Source of the DNA: Streptomyces sp. CB02400
GTDB taxonomy: Bacteria; Actinomycetota; Actinomycetes; Streptomycetales; Streptomycetaceae
Reading direction: 5' to 3'
Length of the DNA: 64,000 nucleotides
Assembly (NCBI RefSeq): GCF_001905725.1
Contig: NZ_LIWB01000006.1
Span: forward strand, 186,001 to 250,000
The position numbers were made by a program, and so were the translations under genes. Positions 50,663 to 58,919 of this stretch are shown piece after piece. The notes under the pieces are model-generated. The model saw only the letters and a list, made by a program, of their open reading frames with translations. It was not told where the DNA came from and made no database searches. How positions within the stretch are numbered: the first letter of the stretch is position 1; the number at the start of each line of letters is the position of its first letter.

Positions 50663-51592
50663 ATGACGGTCAATCACCCAGAAGAGCGAAAATCCCCGAC
50701 CCGTAAGCACACCGCCCTGCCCAAGGCGCAGATCCTCATCGAGGCGCTGCCCTGGCTCACCCGCCACCACGGCAAGACCGTCGTCATCAAGTTCGGCGGC
50801 AACGCCATGGTCGACGAGGACCTGAAAGCCGCCTTCGCCCAGGACGTCGTCTTCCTGCGCCACGCCGGCCTCAAGCCCGTCGTCGTGCACGGCGGCGGCC
50901 CGCAGATCAGCCGCGCGCTCGACCGGCACGGCATCGTCAGCGAGTTCAAGGCCGGCCTGCGCGTCACCACCGAGGACGCCATGGACGTCGTACGCATGGT
51001 GCTCGCCGGACAGGTGCAGCGCGAGCTGGTCGGGCTGCTCAACCGGCACGGCCCGCTCGCCGTCGGCCTCACCGGCGAGGACGCGCACACCCTCACCGCC
51101 ACCAAGCACCGGCCCGAGATCGACGGCGAGCTCGTCGACATCGGACGGGTCGGCGAGATCACCGACATCGACACCGGCGCGATCGAGGCCCTGCTCGCCG
51201 ACGGCCGCATCCCGGTCGTCTCGTCGATCGCCCGCAGCCAGGACGACCACCATGTCTACAACGTCAATGCTGATACGGCGGCTGCGGCACTCGCTGCTGC
51301 ACTGGGCGCCGAGACCCTCATGGTCCTCACGGACGTCGAAGGACTCTACGAGGACTGGCCGAACAGCGACGAGGTGATCAGCCGCCTCACCGCGTCCCAG
51401 CTCGAGAAACTCCTGCCGGAGCTGTCCTCCGGCATGGTGCCGAAGATGGAGGGCTGTCTGCACGCCGTACGCAACGGCGTGACCACCGCCCGCGTCATCG
51501 ACGGCCGGGTCCAGCACTCGATCCTGCTGGAGATCTTCACGGACGAGGGCATCGGCACGATGGTCGTGCCCGACGAACAGGGGGAGTCGTGA
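50663..51592 (+). CDS. argB: Acetylglutamate kinase
   Basis: ArgB (about 309 aa) phosphorylates N-acetylglutamate and is usually the feedback-controlled step. It shows VVIKFGGNAMVDEDL, VVHGGGPQISRALDRHG and the VYNVNADTAAAALAAAL nucleotide region. I use ATG 50663, closest to the conserved start (TRKHTALPKAQILIEALPWL); ATG 50588 is an alternative. The 162-bp gap after argJ is unusual for this operon, where genes normally overlap, and it holds a small CCGGACGAGTCCGG dyad. The 3' end overlaps argD by 4 nt. Confidence 0.95.
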   Translation: MTVNHPEERKSPTRKHTALPKAQILIEALPWLTRHHGKTVVIKFGGNAMVDEDLKAAFAQDVVFLRHAGLKPVVVHGGGPQISRALDRHGIVSEFKAGLRVTTEDAMDVVRMVLAGQVQRELVGLLNRHGPLAVGLTGEDAHTLTATKHRPEIDGELVDIGRVGEITDIDTGAIEALLADGRIPVVSSIARSQDDHHVYNVNADTAAAALAAALGAETLMVLTDVEGLYEDWPNSDEVISRLTASQLEKLLPELSSGMVPKMEGCLHAVRNGVTTARVIDGRVQHSILLEIFTDEGIGTMVVPDEQGES

Positions 51593-52794
51593 CCAACGCA
51601 GAACTCACCGCACGGTGGCAGGGCGCGCTGATGAACAACTACGGCACGCCGCGCCTGCCCCTCGTACGCGGCGAGGGCCCGAAGGTCTGGGACGCAGAGG
51701 GCACGCAGTACCTCGACTTCGTCGGCGGCATCGCGACCAACGCACTCGGCCACGCCCACCCGGCGATCGTCGAGGCCGTCAGCCGGCAGATCGGCTCCCT
51801 CGGCCACATCTCCAACTTCTTCATGGCCGAGCCGACCGTCGCCCTCGCCGAACGGCTGCTCCAGCTCTTCGGCCGGGACGGCAGGGTCTTCTTCTGCAAC
51901 TCCGGCGCCGAGGCCAACGAGGCCGCCTTCAAGATCGGCCGGCTCACCGGACGGACCCACGTCGTCGCCACCGAGGGCGCCTTCCACGGCCGTACGATGG
52001 GCGCCCTCGCGCTCACCGGGCAGCCCGGCAAGCGCGAGCCGTTCCAGCCGCTGCCCGCCGACGTCACCCACGTGCCCTTCGGCGACGCGCAGGCGCTGGC
52101 CGCCGCGGTCACCGAGGAGACGGCCCTGGTGATCATCGAACCCATCCAGGGCGAACTCGGTGTCGTCGTCCCGCCCGCCGGCTACCTGAAGGCGGCCCGC
52201 GCCATCACCGCCGCCACCGGCGCGCTGCTCGTCCTCGACGAGGTGCAGACCGGCATCGGCCGGACCGGGCACTGGTTCGAGTACCAGGCCCACGAGGGCG
52301 TCCTGCCGGACGTCGTCACCCTGGCCAAGCAGCTCGGCGGCGGCCTGCCGCTCGGCGCCACCGTCGCCTTCGGCCGCGCCGCCGACCTGCTCCGGCCCGG
52401 CCACCACGGCACGACCTTCGGCGGCAACCCGGTCGCCTGCGCCGCCGGACTCGCCGTTCTCGACACCATCGAGGACGAGGGGCTGCTGGAGAACGTCAAG
52501 CGGCAGGGCGAGAAACTCCGCGACGGGATCGAGGGGTCCGGCCACGCCTTGATCGACCATGTCCGGGGCTCGGGCCTCCTCCTGGGTATCGTGCTCACCG
52601 AGCCGCTCGCGCCCCAGGTGCAACAGGCGGCTCAGGACGCCGGATTCCTCGTGAACGCGCCCGCCCCCGATGTCGTACGGCTGATGCCGCCGCTGAACCT
52701 CGGGGACGACGCGGTGGACGCCTTCCTCGGGGCGCTGCCCGGCATCCTGGACCAGGCCGGTACGGCGGGCGGGGAAGGACGATCCGGAGAATGA
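51589..52794 (+). CDS. argD: Acetylornithine aminotransferase
   Basis: ArgD (401 aa) is a class III PLP aminotransferase that makes N-acetylornithine from the semialdehyde. It shows FCNSGAEANEAAFKIGRLTG, the PLP block LVLDEVQTGIGRTG, the Schiff-base lysine in PDVVTLAKQLGGGLPLGA and TTFGGNPVACAAGLAVL. GTG 51589 overlaps the argB stop. Confidence 0.96.
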   Translation: MTNAELTARWQGALMNNYGTPRLPLVRGEGPKVWDAEGTQYLDFVGGIATNALGHAHPAIVEAVSRQIGSLGHISNFFMAEPTVALAERLLQLFGRDGRVFFCNSGAEANEAAFKIGRLTGRTHVVATEGAFHGRTMGALALTGQPGKREPFQPLPADVTHVPFGDAQALAAAVTEETALVIIEPIQGELGVVVPPAGYLKAARAITAATGALLVLDEVQTGIGRTGHWFEYQAHEGVLPDVVTLAKQLGGGLPLGATVAFGRAADLLRPGHHGTTFGGNPVACAAGLAVLDTIEDEGLLENVKRQGEKLRDGIEGSGHALIDHVRGSGLLLGIVLTEPLAPQVQQAAQDAGFLVNAPAPDVVRLMPPLNLGDDAVDAFLGALPGILDQAGTAGGEGRSGE

Positions 52795-52801
52795 GACGAC
52801 G

Positions 52802-53341
52802 ATGAGCCAGGAGCAGGACCAGGGGCAGCAGGCCGGGCCCGCCGTGCCGCAGACGCGCACCGCACGCCACCGCCGGATCGTGGACATCCTCAACCGGCAG
52901 CCGGTGCGGTCGCAGAGCCAGCTCGCGAAGCTGCTCGCGGACGACGGGCTGAGCGTCACCCAGGCGACGCTGTCGCGGGACCTGGACGAGCTGAACGCGG
53001 TGAAGATCCGCAACAATGACGGTGACCTGATCTACGCGGTGCCGAGTGAAGGGGGGTTCCGTACCCCCCGGGCGCCGCTGGGGGAGTCCGCGAAGGAGGA
53101 GCGGATGCGGCGGCTGTCGCAGGAGCTGCTGATCTCCGCGGAGGCCTCCGCGAACCTGGTCGTCCTGCGCACCCCGCCCGGTGCGGCCCAGTTCCTGGCC
53201 TCGGCCATCGACCAGGCGGAGCTCCACGACATCCTCGGCACGATCGCCGGCGACGACACGCTGCTGCTGATCAGCCGGGAGCCGACGGGGGGTCAGGCCC
53301 TGGCGGACCACTTGCTCCGCCTGGCCCAGAACGGCCACTGA
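52802..53341 (+). CDS. argR: Arginine repressor
   Basis: ArgR (179 aa) is the hexameric arginine-dependent repressor. The N-terminal winged helix holds LLADDGLSVTQATLSRDLDE and the C-terminal core has NLVVLRTPPGAAQFLASAID and the arginine-binding GTIAGDDTLLLI. It ends the argCJBDR operon, 7 bp after argD, so it is made with the enzymes it controls. Likely targets are the ARG boxes before argC and argG. Confidence 0.95.
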   Translation: MSQEQDQGQQAGPAVPQTRTARHRRIVDILNRQPVRSQSQLAKLLADDGLSVTQATLSRDLDELNAVKIRNNDGDLIYAVPSEGGFRTPRAPLGESAKEERMRRLSQELLISAEASANLVVLRTPPGAAQFLASAIDQAELHDILGTIAGDDTLLLISREPTGGQALADHLLRLAQNGH

Positions 53342-53390
53342 TCGCTGCGCGGGTTTCTCCGGTACGCCTCCTGCGGGCCGTCTGTGGCCG

Positions 53391-53525
53391 ATCGCGCAGT
53401 TCCCCGCGCCCCTGGGGGAGTTGCGGTACGGCCGGCCGAGTGCTTGCGTTCTCGCGACTGTGGTCTGTCGGCTGCGGGCTGTCTGTGGCTGGTCGCGCAG
53501 TTCCCCGCGCCCCTGGGGGAACTGC
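53391..53525 (+). repeat. Two REP-like stem-loops after argR
   Basis: Two copies of the dispersed CGCGCAGTTCCCCGCGCCCC element follow argR. The second forms a perfect stem GCAGTTCCCC (53497-53506) with GGGGAACTGC (53516-53525) around a 9-nt loop. The first (53396-53405 with 53415-53424) keeps the stem through two G-U pairs. They probably act as terminators or REP elements and fill the start of a 422-bp gap. Confidence 0.78.
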
Positions 53526-53580
53526 AGTACTCCCGACTGGGAGGCCCCGCAGCTGTGGGCCTTGCCTCGCAGCCACGTCC

Positions 53581-53671
53581 CCCGCGCCGCAGCCACGCCC
53601 CCCGCGCCGCAACCGCGGGCAGTCGTGCCGCAACCGCGGCCCCGCGCCGCAACCGCGGGCAGTCGTGCCGC
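53581..53671. repeat. 40-bp-period direct repeat between argR and apbE
   Basis: A 31-bp string beginning CCCGCGCCGCAACCGCGGGC is repeated exactly at 53601-53631 and 53641-53671, with a degenerate third unit at 53581-53600. No gene is evident in 53342-53763; the region is repeats only. Confidence 0.8.
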
Positions 53672-53763
53672 TGGGGCGGCACGGGTGGGCGCGGCGGCAC
53701 CTCGCGAACGCGGTGAGCGAAACCGTTGCCTCAGCCGCAGCGCCGCTCACCCAGGAGCGCCGC

Positions 53764-54564
53764 TCACCCCAGCCAACCCGCCAGCCCCCCGGTGCACCGC
53801 ACCTCGTCGCCCGCCGTGATCAGCAGCGCCTCGACGTCCGGGAGGGACTCCAGCCACCGCAACCCCTCCCGCGACCCCATCGCGAACGCCGCCGTGGCCC
53901 AGCAGTCCGCCCACGTCAGGCGAGGGGCGACGACCGTCACCGCGACCAGGTCGGTCACCGCGGAGCGACCCGTGCGCGGATCGACGATGTGATCGCCCCG
54001 CTCGGCCGTACCGGACGTCGCCACAGCCAGTTCCGAGGCACCCGACGCGGAGACGACCGCGGCGAGACCGCCCGGACGCAACGGGTCCGACACCCCCACC
54101 CGCCACGGCCGCCCCGCCCCCGGCCCACCCAGCAACTGGACGTCCCCGCCCCCGTTGACACTCACCCCCGTCGCCCCCGCGGCAGCGAGCCGCCGCGCCG
54201 CCCGCTCCGTGGCCCAGCCCTTCACGACGCCCGTCGGATCGAGCCGCCCCCGGTAACGCGGACTGAACCAGCCCTCGCTCACCCGCTCCGCCTCCGCCGC
54301 CAGCTCCAGCACCTCGGCGACCTCGGCATCGCACTCCCCGACGCTCAGCTCACCCCGCGCCAGCCGGGAGATCTGGCTGTCGTCGCGGTACGTGCTGAAC
54401 ACCTCGTCGACCCGGTGCAGCCCCGCGACCGCCTCCTCCAGCGCCGCGCGCACCACAGCGGGTTCCCCGCCGCGGACGTCGAGGGAGAAGACGGTCCCCA
54501 TCGTCTCCTCCGCGTGACGCACCGCGGCGGGAGCCTCGGCCGGCTCGGCCACCGTGTCAGCCAC
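53764..54564 (-). CDS. apbE: FAD:protein FMN transferase (ApbE)
   Basis: ApbE moves FMN from FAD onto a Thr of target proteins. This 266-aa protein has the family start ETMGTVFSLDVRGG, a core FSTYRDDSQISRLARGE, DPTGVVKGWATERAA and the C-terminal DHIVDPRTGRSA and TWADCWATAAFAMG. No clear signal peptide is present. GTG 54564 overlaps the stop of the FMN-binding protein gene by 8 nt, so the modifier is co-translated with its probable target. It ends a three-gene unit begun by the flavocytochrome. Confidence 0.88.
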   Translation of the reverse strand: MADTVAEPAEAPAAVRHAEETMGTVFSLDVRGGEPAVVRAALEEAVAGLHRVDEVFSTYRDDSQISRLARGELSVGECDAEVAEVLELAAEAERVSEGWFSPRYRGRLDPTGVVKGWATERAARRLAAAGATGVSVNGGGDVQLLGGPGAGRPWRVGVSDPLRPGGLAAVVSASGASELAVATSGTAERGDHIVDPRTGRSAVTDLVAVTVVAPRLTWADCWATAAFAMGSREGLRWLESLPDVEALLITAGDEVRCTGGLAGWLG

Positions 54565-55324
54565 CGGCCTTGTCCAGCGCCGACTGAAGTGACTGTTTGT
54601 ACCCCGCGCTCGTGTACGTGGCCCCCGACACCGCGTCGATCCCCGCGTCGCCGGCCGCCACCGCCGCCTGGTTGAGCTTCGGCACGGCGTTGGAGTTGAC
54701 CTGGTCGCTCTGCCCGCCCTCGGGCGTCTGCACCGCCTCGGCCTTGGTGATCTTCCCGCCGCTGACGGTGATCCGCACCTGTACCGGCCCGTACTGCGTC
54801 TGCGCCACGTCCCCGGTGACGGTCCGCGCCTGCGCGCTCCCGGCACCGTCCCCGGCGCCCTGCCCGGACCCGGCCGCCCGCGCCTTGTCCAGCGCCGACT
54901 GCAGCGACTTCTTGTACCCGGAACTCGTATAGGTCGCCCCCGACACCGCGTCGATCTCCGCGCTCTGCGCCGCGACGGCCGCCTGGTTGAGCCTGGGCAC
55001 GGCGTTGGAGGTGATCTGGTCGCTCTGCCCGCCCGCGGGCGCCTGCACCGCCTCGGCCTTGGTGATCTTCCCGCCGCTCACCGTCAGCCGGACCTGCACC
55101 GCGCCGTACTGGGTCCGCGCCGCGTCACCGGTGACGGTGCCGTTCCCGATGGGCTGGGCGGCGCCGCCCTGCGGTGACCGGGCCGCCGCGGGCGGGGCCG
55201 CGCCGCCGGCCGCGGCGGCCGAGCCGGGGTCGGACGCCGGCTTGAGCGACAGCAGCAGCACGATGCCGGACACGGTGGCGGCGGTCGCGAGCACGGCACG
55301 CCGGACGGGGTGACTCTTCCTCAT
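54557..55324 (-). CDS. Exported protein with two FMN-binding domains
   Basis: This 255-aa protein has an N-terminal signal or anchor (VLATAATVSGIVLLLSL), a Pro/Ala-rich linker and two nearly identical FMN_bind domains (residues about 61-148 and 167-253). Each ends in an ApbE acceptor motif DAVSGAT, so Thr131 and Thr236 are predicted covalent FMN sites. It lies between the flavocytochrome and ApbE genes on the minus strand, consistent with an extracytoplasmic electron carrier. The duplication is evident in both protein and DNA. Confidence 0.88.
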   Translation of the reverse strand: MRKSHPVRRAVLATAATVSGIVLLLSLKPASDPGSAAAAGGAAPPAAARSPQGGAAQPIGNGTVTGDAARTQYGAVQVRLTVSGGKITKAEAVQAPAGGQSDQITSNAVPRLNQAAVAAQSAEIDAVSGATYTSSGYKKSLQSALDKARAAGSGQGAGDGAGSAQARTVTGDVAQTQYGPVQVRITVSGGKITKAEAVQTPEGGQSDQVNSNAVPKLNQAAVAAGDAGIDAVSGATYTSAGYKQSLQSALDKAGG

Positions 55325-55376
55325 CGCTTCTCAAGCTCCTGGTGGCTGTGGATGACCCGGGTGGATGGCCCGTCGC

Positions 55377-56759
55377 TCACATCTCGAACGACTCGTGATG
55401 GATACGGCGCGCGGGGACCCCGGCGCCGCGCAGCGCCTCGTACACCGACTGCGCGAACCCGGGCGGACCGCACATGAACACGTCGTGGCGGTCGACGTCC
55501 GGGATCTTCCGCCGCAGGCTCTCCGCCGAGATGTCGGGGCGCTCACCGTCGGGACTGTTCACCGCGTACATCAGCCGGGCGCCCCGCTCGTCGGCGATCT
55601 TCGCCAGCTCGCCCCACAGCGCCAGGTCCTGCGTGCTGTTCGCCCGGTACAGCAGCGTGATGTCACCGGAGGCGCCGGGCAGCGTCTCGAACAGCGCCCG
55701 CATCGGGGTGATCCCCACCCCGCCCGCCACCAGCAGCACCTTGCCCCGGCTGCGGCGCTGCGCGGTCAGCGCCCCGTACGGGCCCTCCGCCCACACCTTC
55801 GTGCCGGGCTCCAGCTCGCGCAGCCGGGAGGTGTGGTCGCCGATCGCCTTGACCGTGATCCGCAGCATGTCCGGGCGGGGCGCCGCCGACAGAGAGTACG
55901 GGTGGGAGCTGAACCGCATGCCCGGCGCCTTGAACCGCCAGCGGAAGAACTGCCCGGCCTCCGCGCCCATCCGGTGCAGCCTGCGCCCGCCGATCAGCAC
56001 GGACACGATGCCCGGCGTCTCCTCGACGACCGCCTCGACCCGCATCCGGTGCCGCATGTTCAGCCGCACCGGGGTGATGATCCGGTACCACAGGACCAGT
56101 GCGGTCACGACGCCGTACAGCCCGTACCAGAAGGTCTTCGCGGTCGGTTCGACGGCGAACTCGTTGCCGGTGGTGATCTGGTGCCAGAACGTCAGGAAGA
56201 CCGCCGCGTACGTCAGCAGGTGCACGTGGTACCAGCCGTCGTACGGCAGCCGGCGCCGGACCGGGCCGATGGAGAGGAAGGCGATGACGAACAGCAGCCC
56301 GGTGCCGATGGCGGCCTTGCCCATGTCCGGCAGCGTGTTGATGGAGGTGATCGTCTGCTGCACGATGTCGCCGAGGCTCTTGCCCGCCTGGCGGGCGTAG
56401 CCCCACATGATCAGGAAGACGTGCGCGATCACCAGGCTGACGGTGTAGCGGCCGCTCATCGCGTGCCAGCGGGCGACCCGGTCCGAACCCACCCGGCGCT
56501 CCAGCGCGGGCACCCGCGCCATCTGGAGCACCACCAGGGCCATCAGATAGCCGGCGAGCAGACCGGTGATCCGGCCCGCGGCGACGATCTTCCCGGTGGT
56601 GTCCGCGATGGACGGCGTGTTGGTCCACCACAACCACAGCACGGCCACCGCGCCCGCGCCGACGGCGAGCAGCAACGGCACGGCGGGGGAGCGGCGCGGA
56701 CGGATGCGGCGCATCGTCTGGCGGCGGGCGGCACGGCCGCCGGCGAGCGTGGTGGTCAC
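55377..56759 (-). CDS. Ferric-reductase-like membrane flavocytochrome
   Basis: This 460-aa protein has a ferric-reductase-like membrane domain (residues about 20-235) with haem-ligand histidines in WHAMSGRYTVSLVIAHVFL and YDGWYHVHLLTYAAVFLTFW. A cytoplasmic ferredoxin-reductase domain follows: the FAD motif FSSHPYSLSAAP, the NAD(P) motif LLVAGGVGITPMRALFE and the terminal MCGPPGFAQSVYEAL. It should move electrons from NAD(P)H across the membrane. GTG 56759 follows GGAGGAACC. The FMN-binding protein gene begins 52 bp downstream, so they are probably co-transcribed. Confidence 0.88.
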   Translation of the reverse strand: MTTTLAGGRAARRQTMRRIRPRRSPAVPLLLAVGAGAVAVLWLWWTNTPSIADTTGKIVAAGRITGLLAGYLMALVVLQMARVPALERRVGSDRVARWHAMSGRYTVSLVIAHVFLIMWGYARQAGKSLGDIVQQTITSINTLPDMGKAAIGTGLLFVIAFLSIGPVRRRLPYDGWYHVHLLTYAAVFLTFWHQITTGNEFAVEPTAKTFWYGLYGVVTALVLWYRIITPVRLNMRHRMRVEAVVEETPGIVSVLIGGRRLHRMGAEAGQFFRWRFKAPGMRFSSHPYSLSAAPRPDMLRITVKAIGDHTSRLRELEPGTKVWAEGPYGALTAQRRSRGKVLLVAGGVGITPMRALFETLPGASGDITLLYRANSTQDLALWGELAKIADERGARLMYAVNSPDGERPDISAESLRRKIPDVDRHDVFMCGPPGFAQSVYEALRGAGVPARRIHHESFEM

Positions 56760-56856
56760 GGTTCCTCCGTGGGGACTTGACCCTTGGCCCACAGATACGT
56801 GCCGTCACGCTGGAGTGTTCAGAGGGAATCCGCGGTTCGGTGAGGAAATCCGCGGT

Positions 56857-57558
56857 TCAGTAACGAGTGATCGCCGTGCGCCCGCTCCTGGTCCCGATCG
56901 CGATGTGCGGTCCCCGCGCGGGGTCGGCCCAGCGCAGGATCTTCCGCATCGCCGCCCTCGGCACGGACACGCATCCCGCCGTCGCCCCGCGCCCGTTGAC
57001 GTGCAGGAAGATTCCGGCGCCCCGGCCGCGCACCGGGCGGTGGTAGTTGAAGCCGACGACGAGGGCATGGGCGTACTGCGCGCGGTAGCCGATCAGGTGC
57101 TCGGCCTCGGCGGCCCGGCAGTCGGCCGCGCGGGGCTCGGTCCAGCGGTTGTAGGAGCGCGAGTCGTCGTCCTGGCACCACCAGGAGTTCCGCCGTACGG
57201 GCCGGTACGTGTACGCCGTCCCGCGCGGCGCCGCCTCGATGCCGAAGGCGTACGGCATCCCGTACAGCCCGGTCGGTGTCGTGTTCGTGCCCTGCCGCCG
57301 GGCGGTACCCTCCGCCAGCCCGCGCGCCCCGAAGCGGGCCGGCGCGGAACCGACCGCCACCCAGCGGCCGTCCTCGCGGTCCCACCAGGTGACCGTGCCG
57401 GTCGTGGAGCCGGTGCCCGGTGCCACCGCGGTGATCAGCTGGGTGCCGCCCCCGGTGTCCGCCATCCGGTCCGGCAGCGGCGCGGACGGCCGGCCGGCGC
57501 CGAGCAGGAGCAGGGACAGGGAGACGAGGACGGCGGCGGGGGCGGCACCTGGGCGCAT
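56857..57558 (-). CDS. L,D-transpeptidase-like secreted protein
   Basis: This 233-aa exported protein has a signal peptide (VLVSLSLLLLGAGRPSA) and a YkuD-type catalytic block with His186 in FLHVNGRGATAG and Cys196 in GCVSVPRAAM. Such enzymes remodel peptidoglycan cross-links or attach wall proteins. It starts 3 bp after the PPOX gene stop, though the two functions look unrelated. It lies upstream of the flavocytochrome unit with a 97-bp gap. Confidence 0.85.
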   Translation of the reverse strand: MRPGAAPAAVLVSLSLLLLGAGRPSAPLPDRMADTGGGTQLITAVAPGTGSTTGTVTWWDREDGRWVAVGSAPARFGARGLAEGTARRQGTNTTPTGLYGMPYAFGIEAAPRGTAYTYRPVRRNSWWCQDDDSRSYNRWTEPRAADCRAAEAEHLIGYRAQYAHALVVGFNYHRPVRGRGAGIFLHVNGRGATAGCVSVPRAAMRKILRWADPARGPHIAIGTRSGRTAITRY

Positions 57559-57561
57559 GCC

Positions 57562-58149
57562 TCAGACGCTAGAGGGAGGCAGCGGCAACGGCAGCCCGGG
57601 GAGTCCGTCCAGGCTGGTCGCGATGTACTCCTTCTTGGTGAAGTACGCGTCGAGCGAGGCGTCGTCCTCCCGTGCGAACCGCTTCGCGTGCAGGTCCCGT
57701 TCGCTCTCGTACGCCATGAAGGGCACCCCGTATCCGCAGGTGTCGCGGATCAGTTCGGCCGTCACGACGACGACGGCACGCAGGCCGTGGAGCGAGGGGT
57801 CGATGTCGGGGAAGCGGGTGAGCAGTTCCCCGAAGCGCGGGTCGTCCCGGAAGACGGGCTCGCCGCGCCCGTGCACGCGCACGATGTTCGGCGGTCCCTG
57901 GAACGCGCACCACATCAGGGTGATCCGGCCGTTCTCCCGCAGATGGGCGATGGTCTCGGCGTTGGAGCCGGCGAAGTCGAGGTAGGCGACGGTGAGCTCG
58001 TCGAGGATCGCGAAGGACCCCTTGAGCCCCTTGGGCGAGAGGTTGACCGTGCCGTCGGCGGACAGGGGGGCGGTGGCGGTGAAGAAGACCGGCTGTTCCT
58101 CGATGAAGGTGCGGAGGCGGCCGTCTATGCGCTCGTAGGTCTTTCCCAT
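57562..58149 (-). CDS. Pyridoxamine 5'-phosphate oxidase-family flavin/F420-binding protein
   Basis: This 195-aa split-barrel protein has ERIDGRLRTFIEEQPVFFTA, VNLSPKGLKGSFAILDE and NGRITLMWCAFQGPPNIVRV, a pattern of the PNPOx-like family. Actinobacterial members bind FMN, F420 or haem; the cofactor here is unknown. ATG 58149 is preferred over a TTG at 58170. It is the upstream gene of a likely two-gene unit with the L,D-transpeptidase. Confidence 0.83.
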   Translation of the reverse strand: MGKTYERIDGRLRTFIEEQPVFFTATAPLSADGTVNLSPKGLKGSFAILDELTVAYLDFAGSNAETIAHLRENGRITLMWCAFQGPPNIVRVHGRGEPVFRDDPRFGELLTRFPDIDPSLHGLRAVVVVTAELIRDTCGYGVPFMAYESERDLHAKRFAREDDASLDAYFTKKEYIATSLDGLPGLPLPLPPSSV

Positions 58150-58215
58150 GTTCACCGATTTATGGGACAAGGTCTTTCGTTTGTCTAAGCAATTTGTGGC
58201 CGTCGGATAAATACC

Positions 58216-58252
58216 GTGGCCGCCCCGGCCGGCGCTTGTACGGGGCGGCCAC
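58216..58252 (-). terminator. Terminator of the small secreted protein gene
   Basis: GTGGCCGCCCC (58216-58226) pairs perfectly with GGGGCGGCCAC (58242-58252). On the minus strand it is followed by GGTATTTAT, so it ends the gene at 58266-58715. Confidence 0.8.
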
Positions 58253-58265
58253 AGCGCCTGTCACC

Positions 58266-58715
58266 TCACTTGGTGAGTGTGCAGGCGGCCAGGGAGTCCA
58301 GCCCGGAGGGGCGTTCGGCGGTGCGGCCGATGGCGGTGGCGATGCGGTTGACGGCGGCGACGCGTTTGTCCTCGAGGGGGCCGAGGACGGCGTTCTGGAC
58401 GAAGTCGGGTCCGCCCTGTCCGACGGTGTCGACCAGGCGTTTGTTGGCTTCGACGATCTGCTTGTCGAGGTCGGCGAGGTTGCGGTCGACCTCGGCCTGT
58501 GCGGAGGCGGGGATCGCGGGCAGCTCCGGGGCCACGTCCGGGCAGGAGATCGTGCCCGGTCCCGCCGGCGTCCGGGCGTCCGCGTCGCCGCCGTCCCCGG
58601 ACGACTCGCCGGCGAGGGCGGAGCCGGCGATCACCGCGCCGGACAGCGCCAGCGCGGCGGCACCGCCGATGAAGCCGACGCGGCGCTTGTTGTACTTCGG
58701 AAGGGCCCTGGACAT
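58266..58715 (-). CDS. Small secreted protein
   Basis: I do not recognise a family. The 149-aa product has a signal peptide (RRVGFIGGAAALALSGAVIA, cleavage near SALA), an acidic linker, a helical middle (DRNLADLDKQIVEANKRLVD) and two cysteines (CPDV and ACTLTK) likely to form a disulfide. GAGTGAGG precedes ATG 58715. It is monocistronic with its own terminator and is divergent from argG. Confidence 0.75.
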   Translation of the reverse strand: MSRALPKYNKRRVGFIGGAAALALSGAVIAGSALAGESSGDGGDADARTPAGPGTISCPDVAPELPAIPASAQAEVDRNLADLDKQIVEANKRLVDTVGQGGPDFVQNAVLGPLEDKRVAAVNRIATAIGRTAERPSGLDSLAACTLTK

Positions 58716-58860
58716 GCGGATGCCTCACTCGGGTCGGGGGTGTCACGGGTGTCCGTCGTGCTGTCTCGATCGGTCCGACGCGGCGCCCGCGTCCGGCGAC
58801 AAGTACGCGAAAGCGGTTTCCGATGTTCAACCCGCCCCCGGATTCGCGAGCGGATTGACG

Positions 58861-58906
58861 ATTCATGCGGACTCCTGCATACTCATGCATGTCAGCGAAT
58901 GCACTG
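58861..58906 (+). promoter_or_regulatory. argG: ARG boxes upstream of argG
   Basis: CTGCATACTCATGCATGT (58875-58892) matches the argC box. Flanking ATTCATGC (58861-58868) and GAATGCACTG (58896-58905) look like further half-sites, suggesting tandem boxes as usual for ArgR. They lie within 60 bp of the argG GTG. Confidence 0.7.
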
Positions 58907-58919
58907 TAAGGAGAAACCC

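Noticed and set aside
53571..53700. CRISPR-like array
   Set aside because: There are at most three imperfect units with short GC-rich spacing that is itself repeated, and no cas genes.
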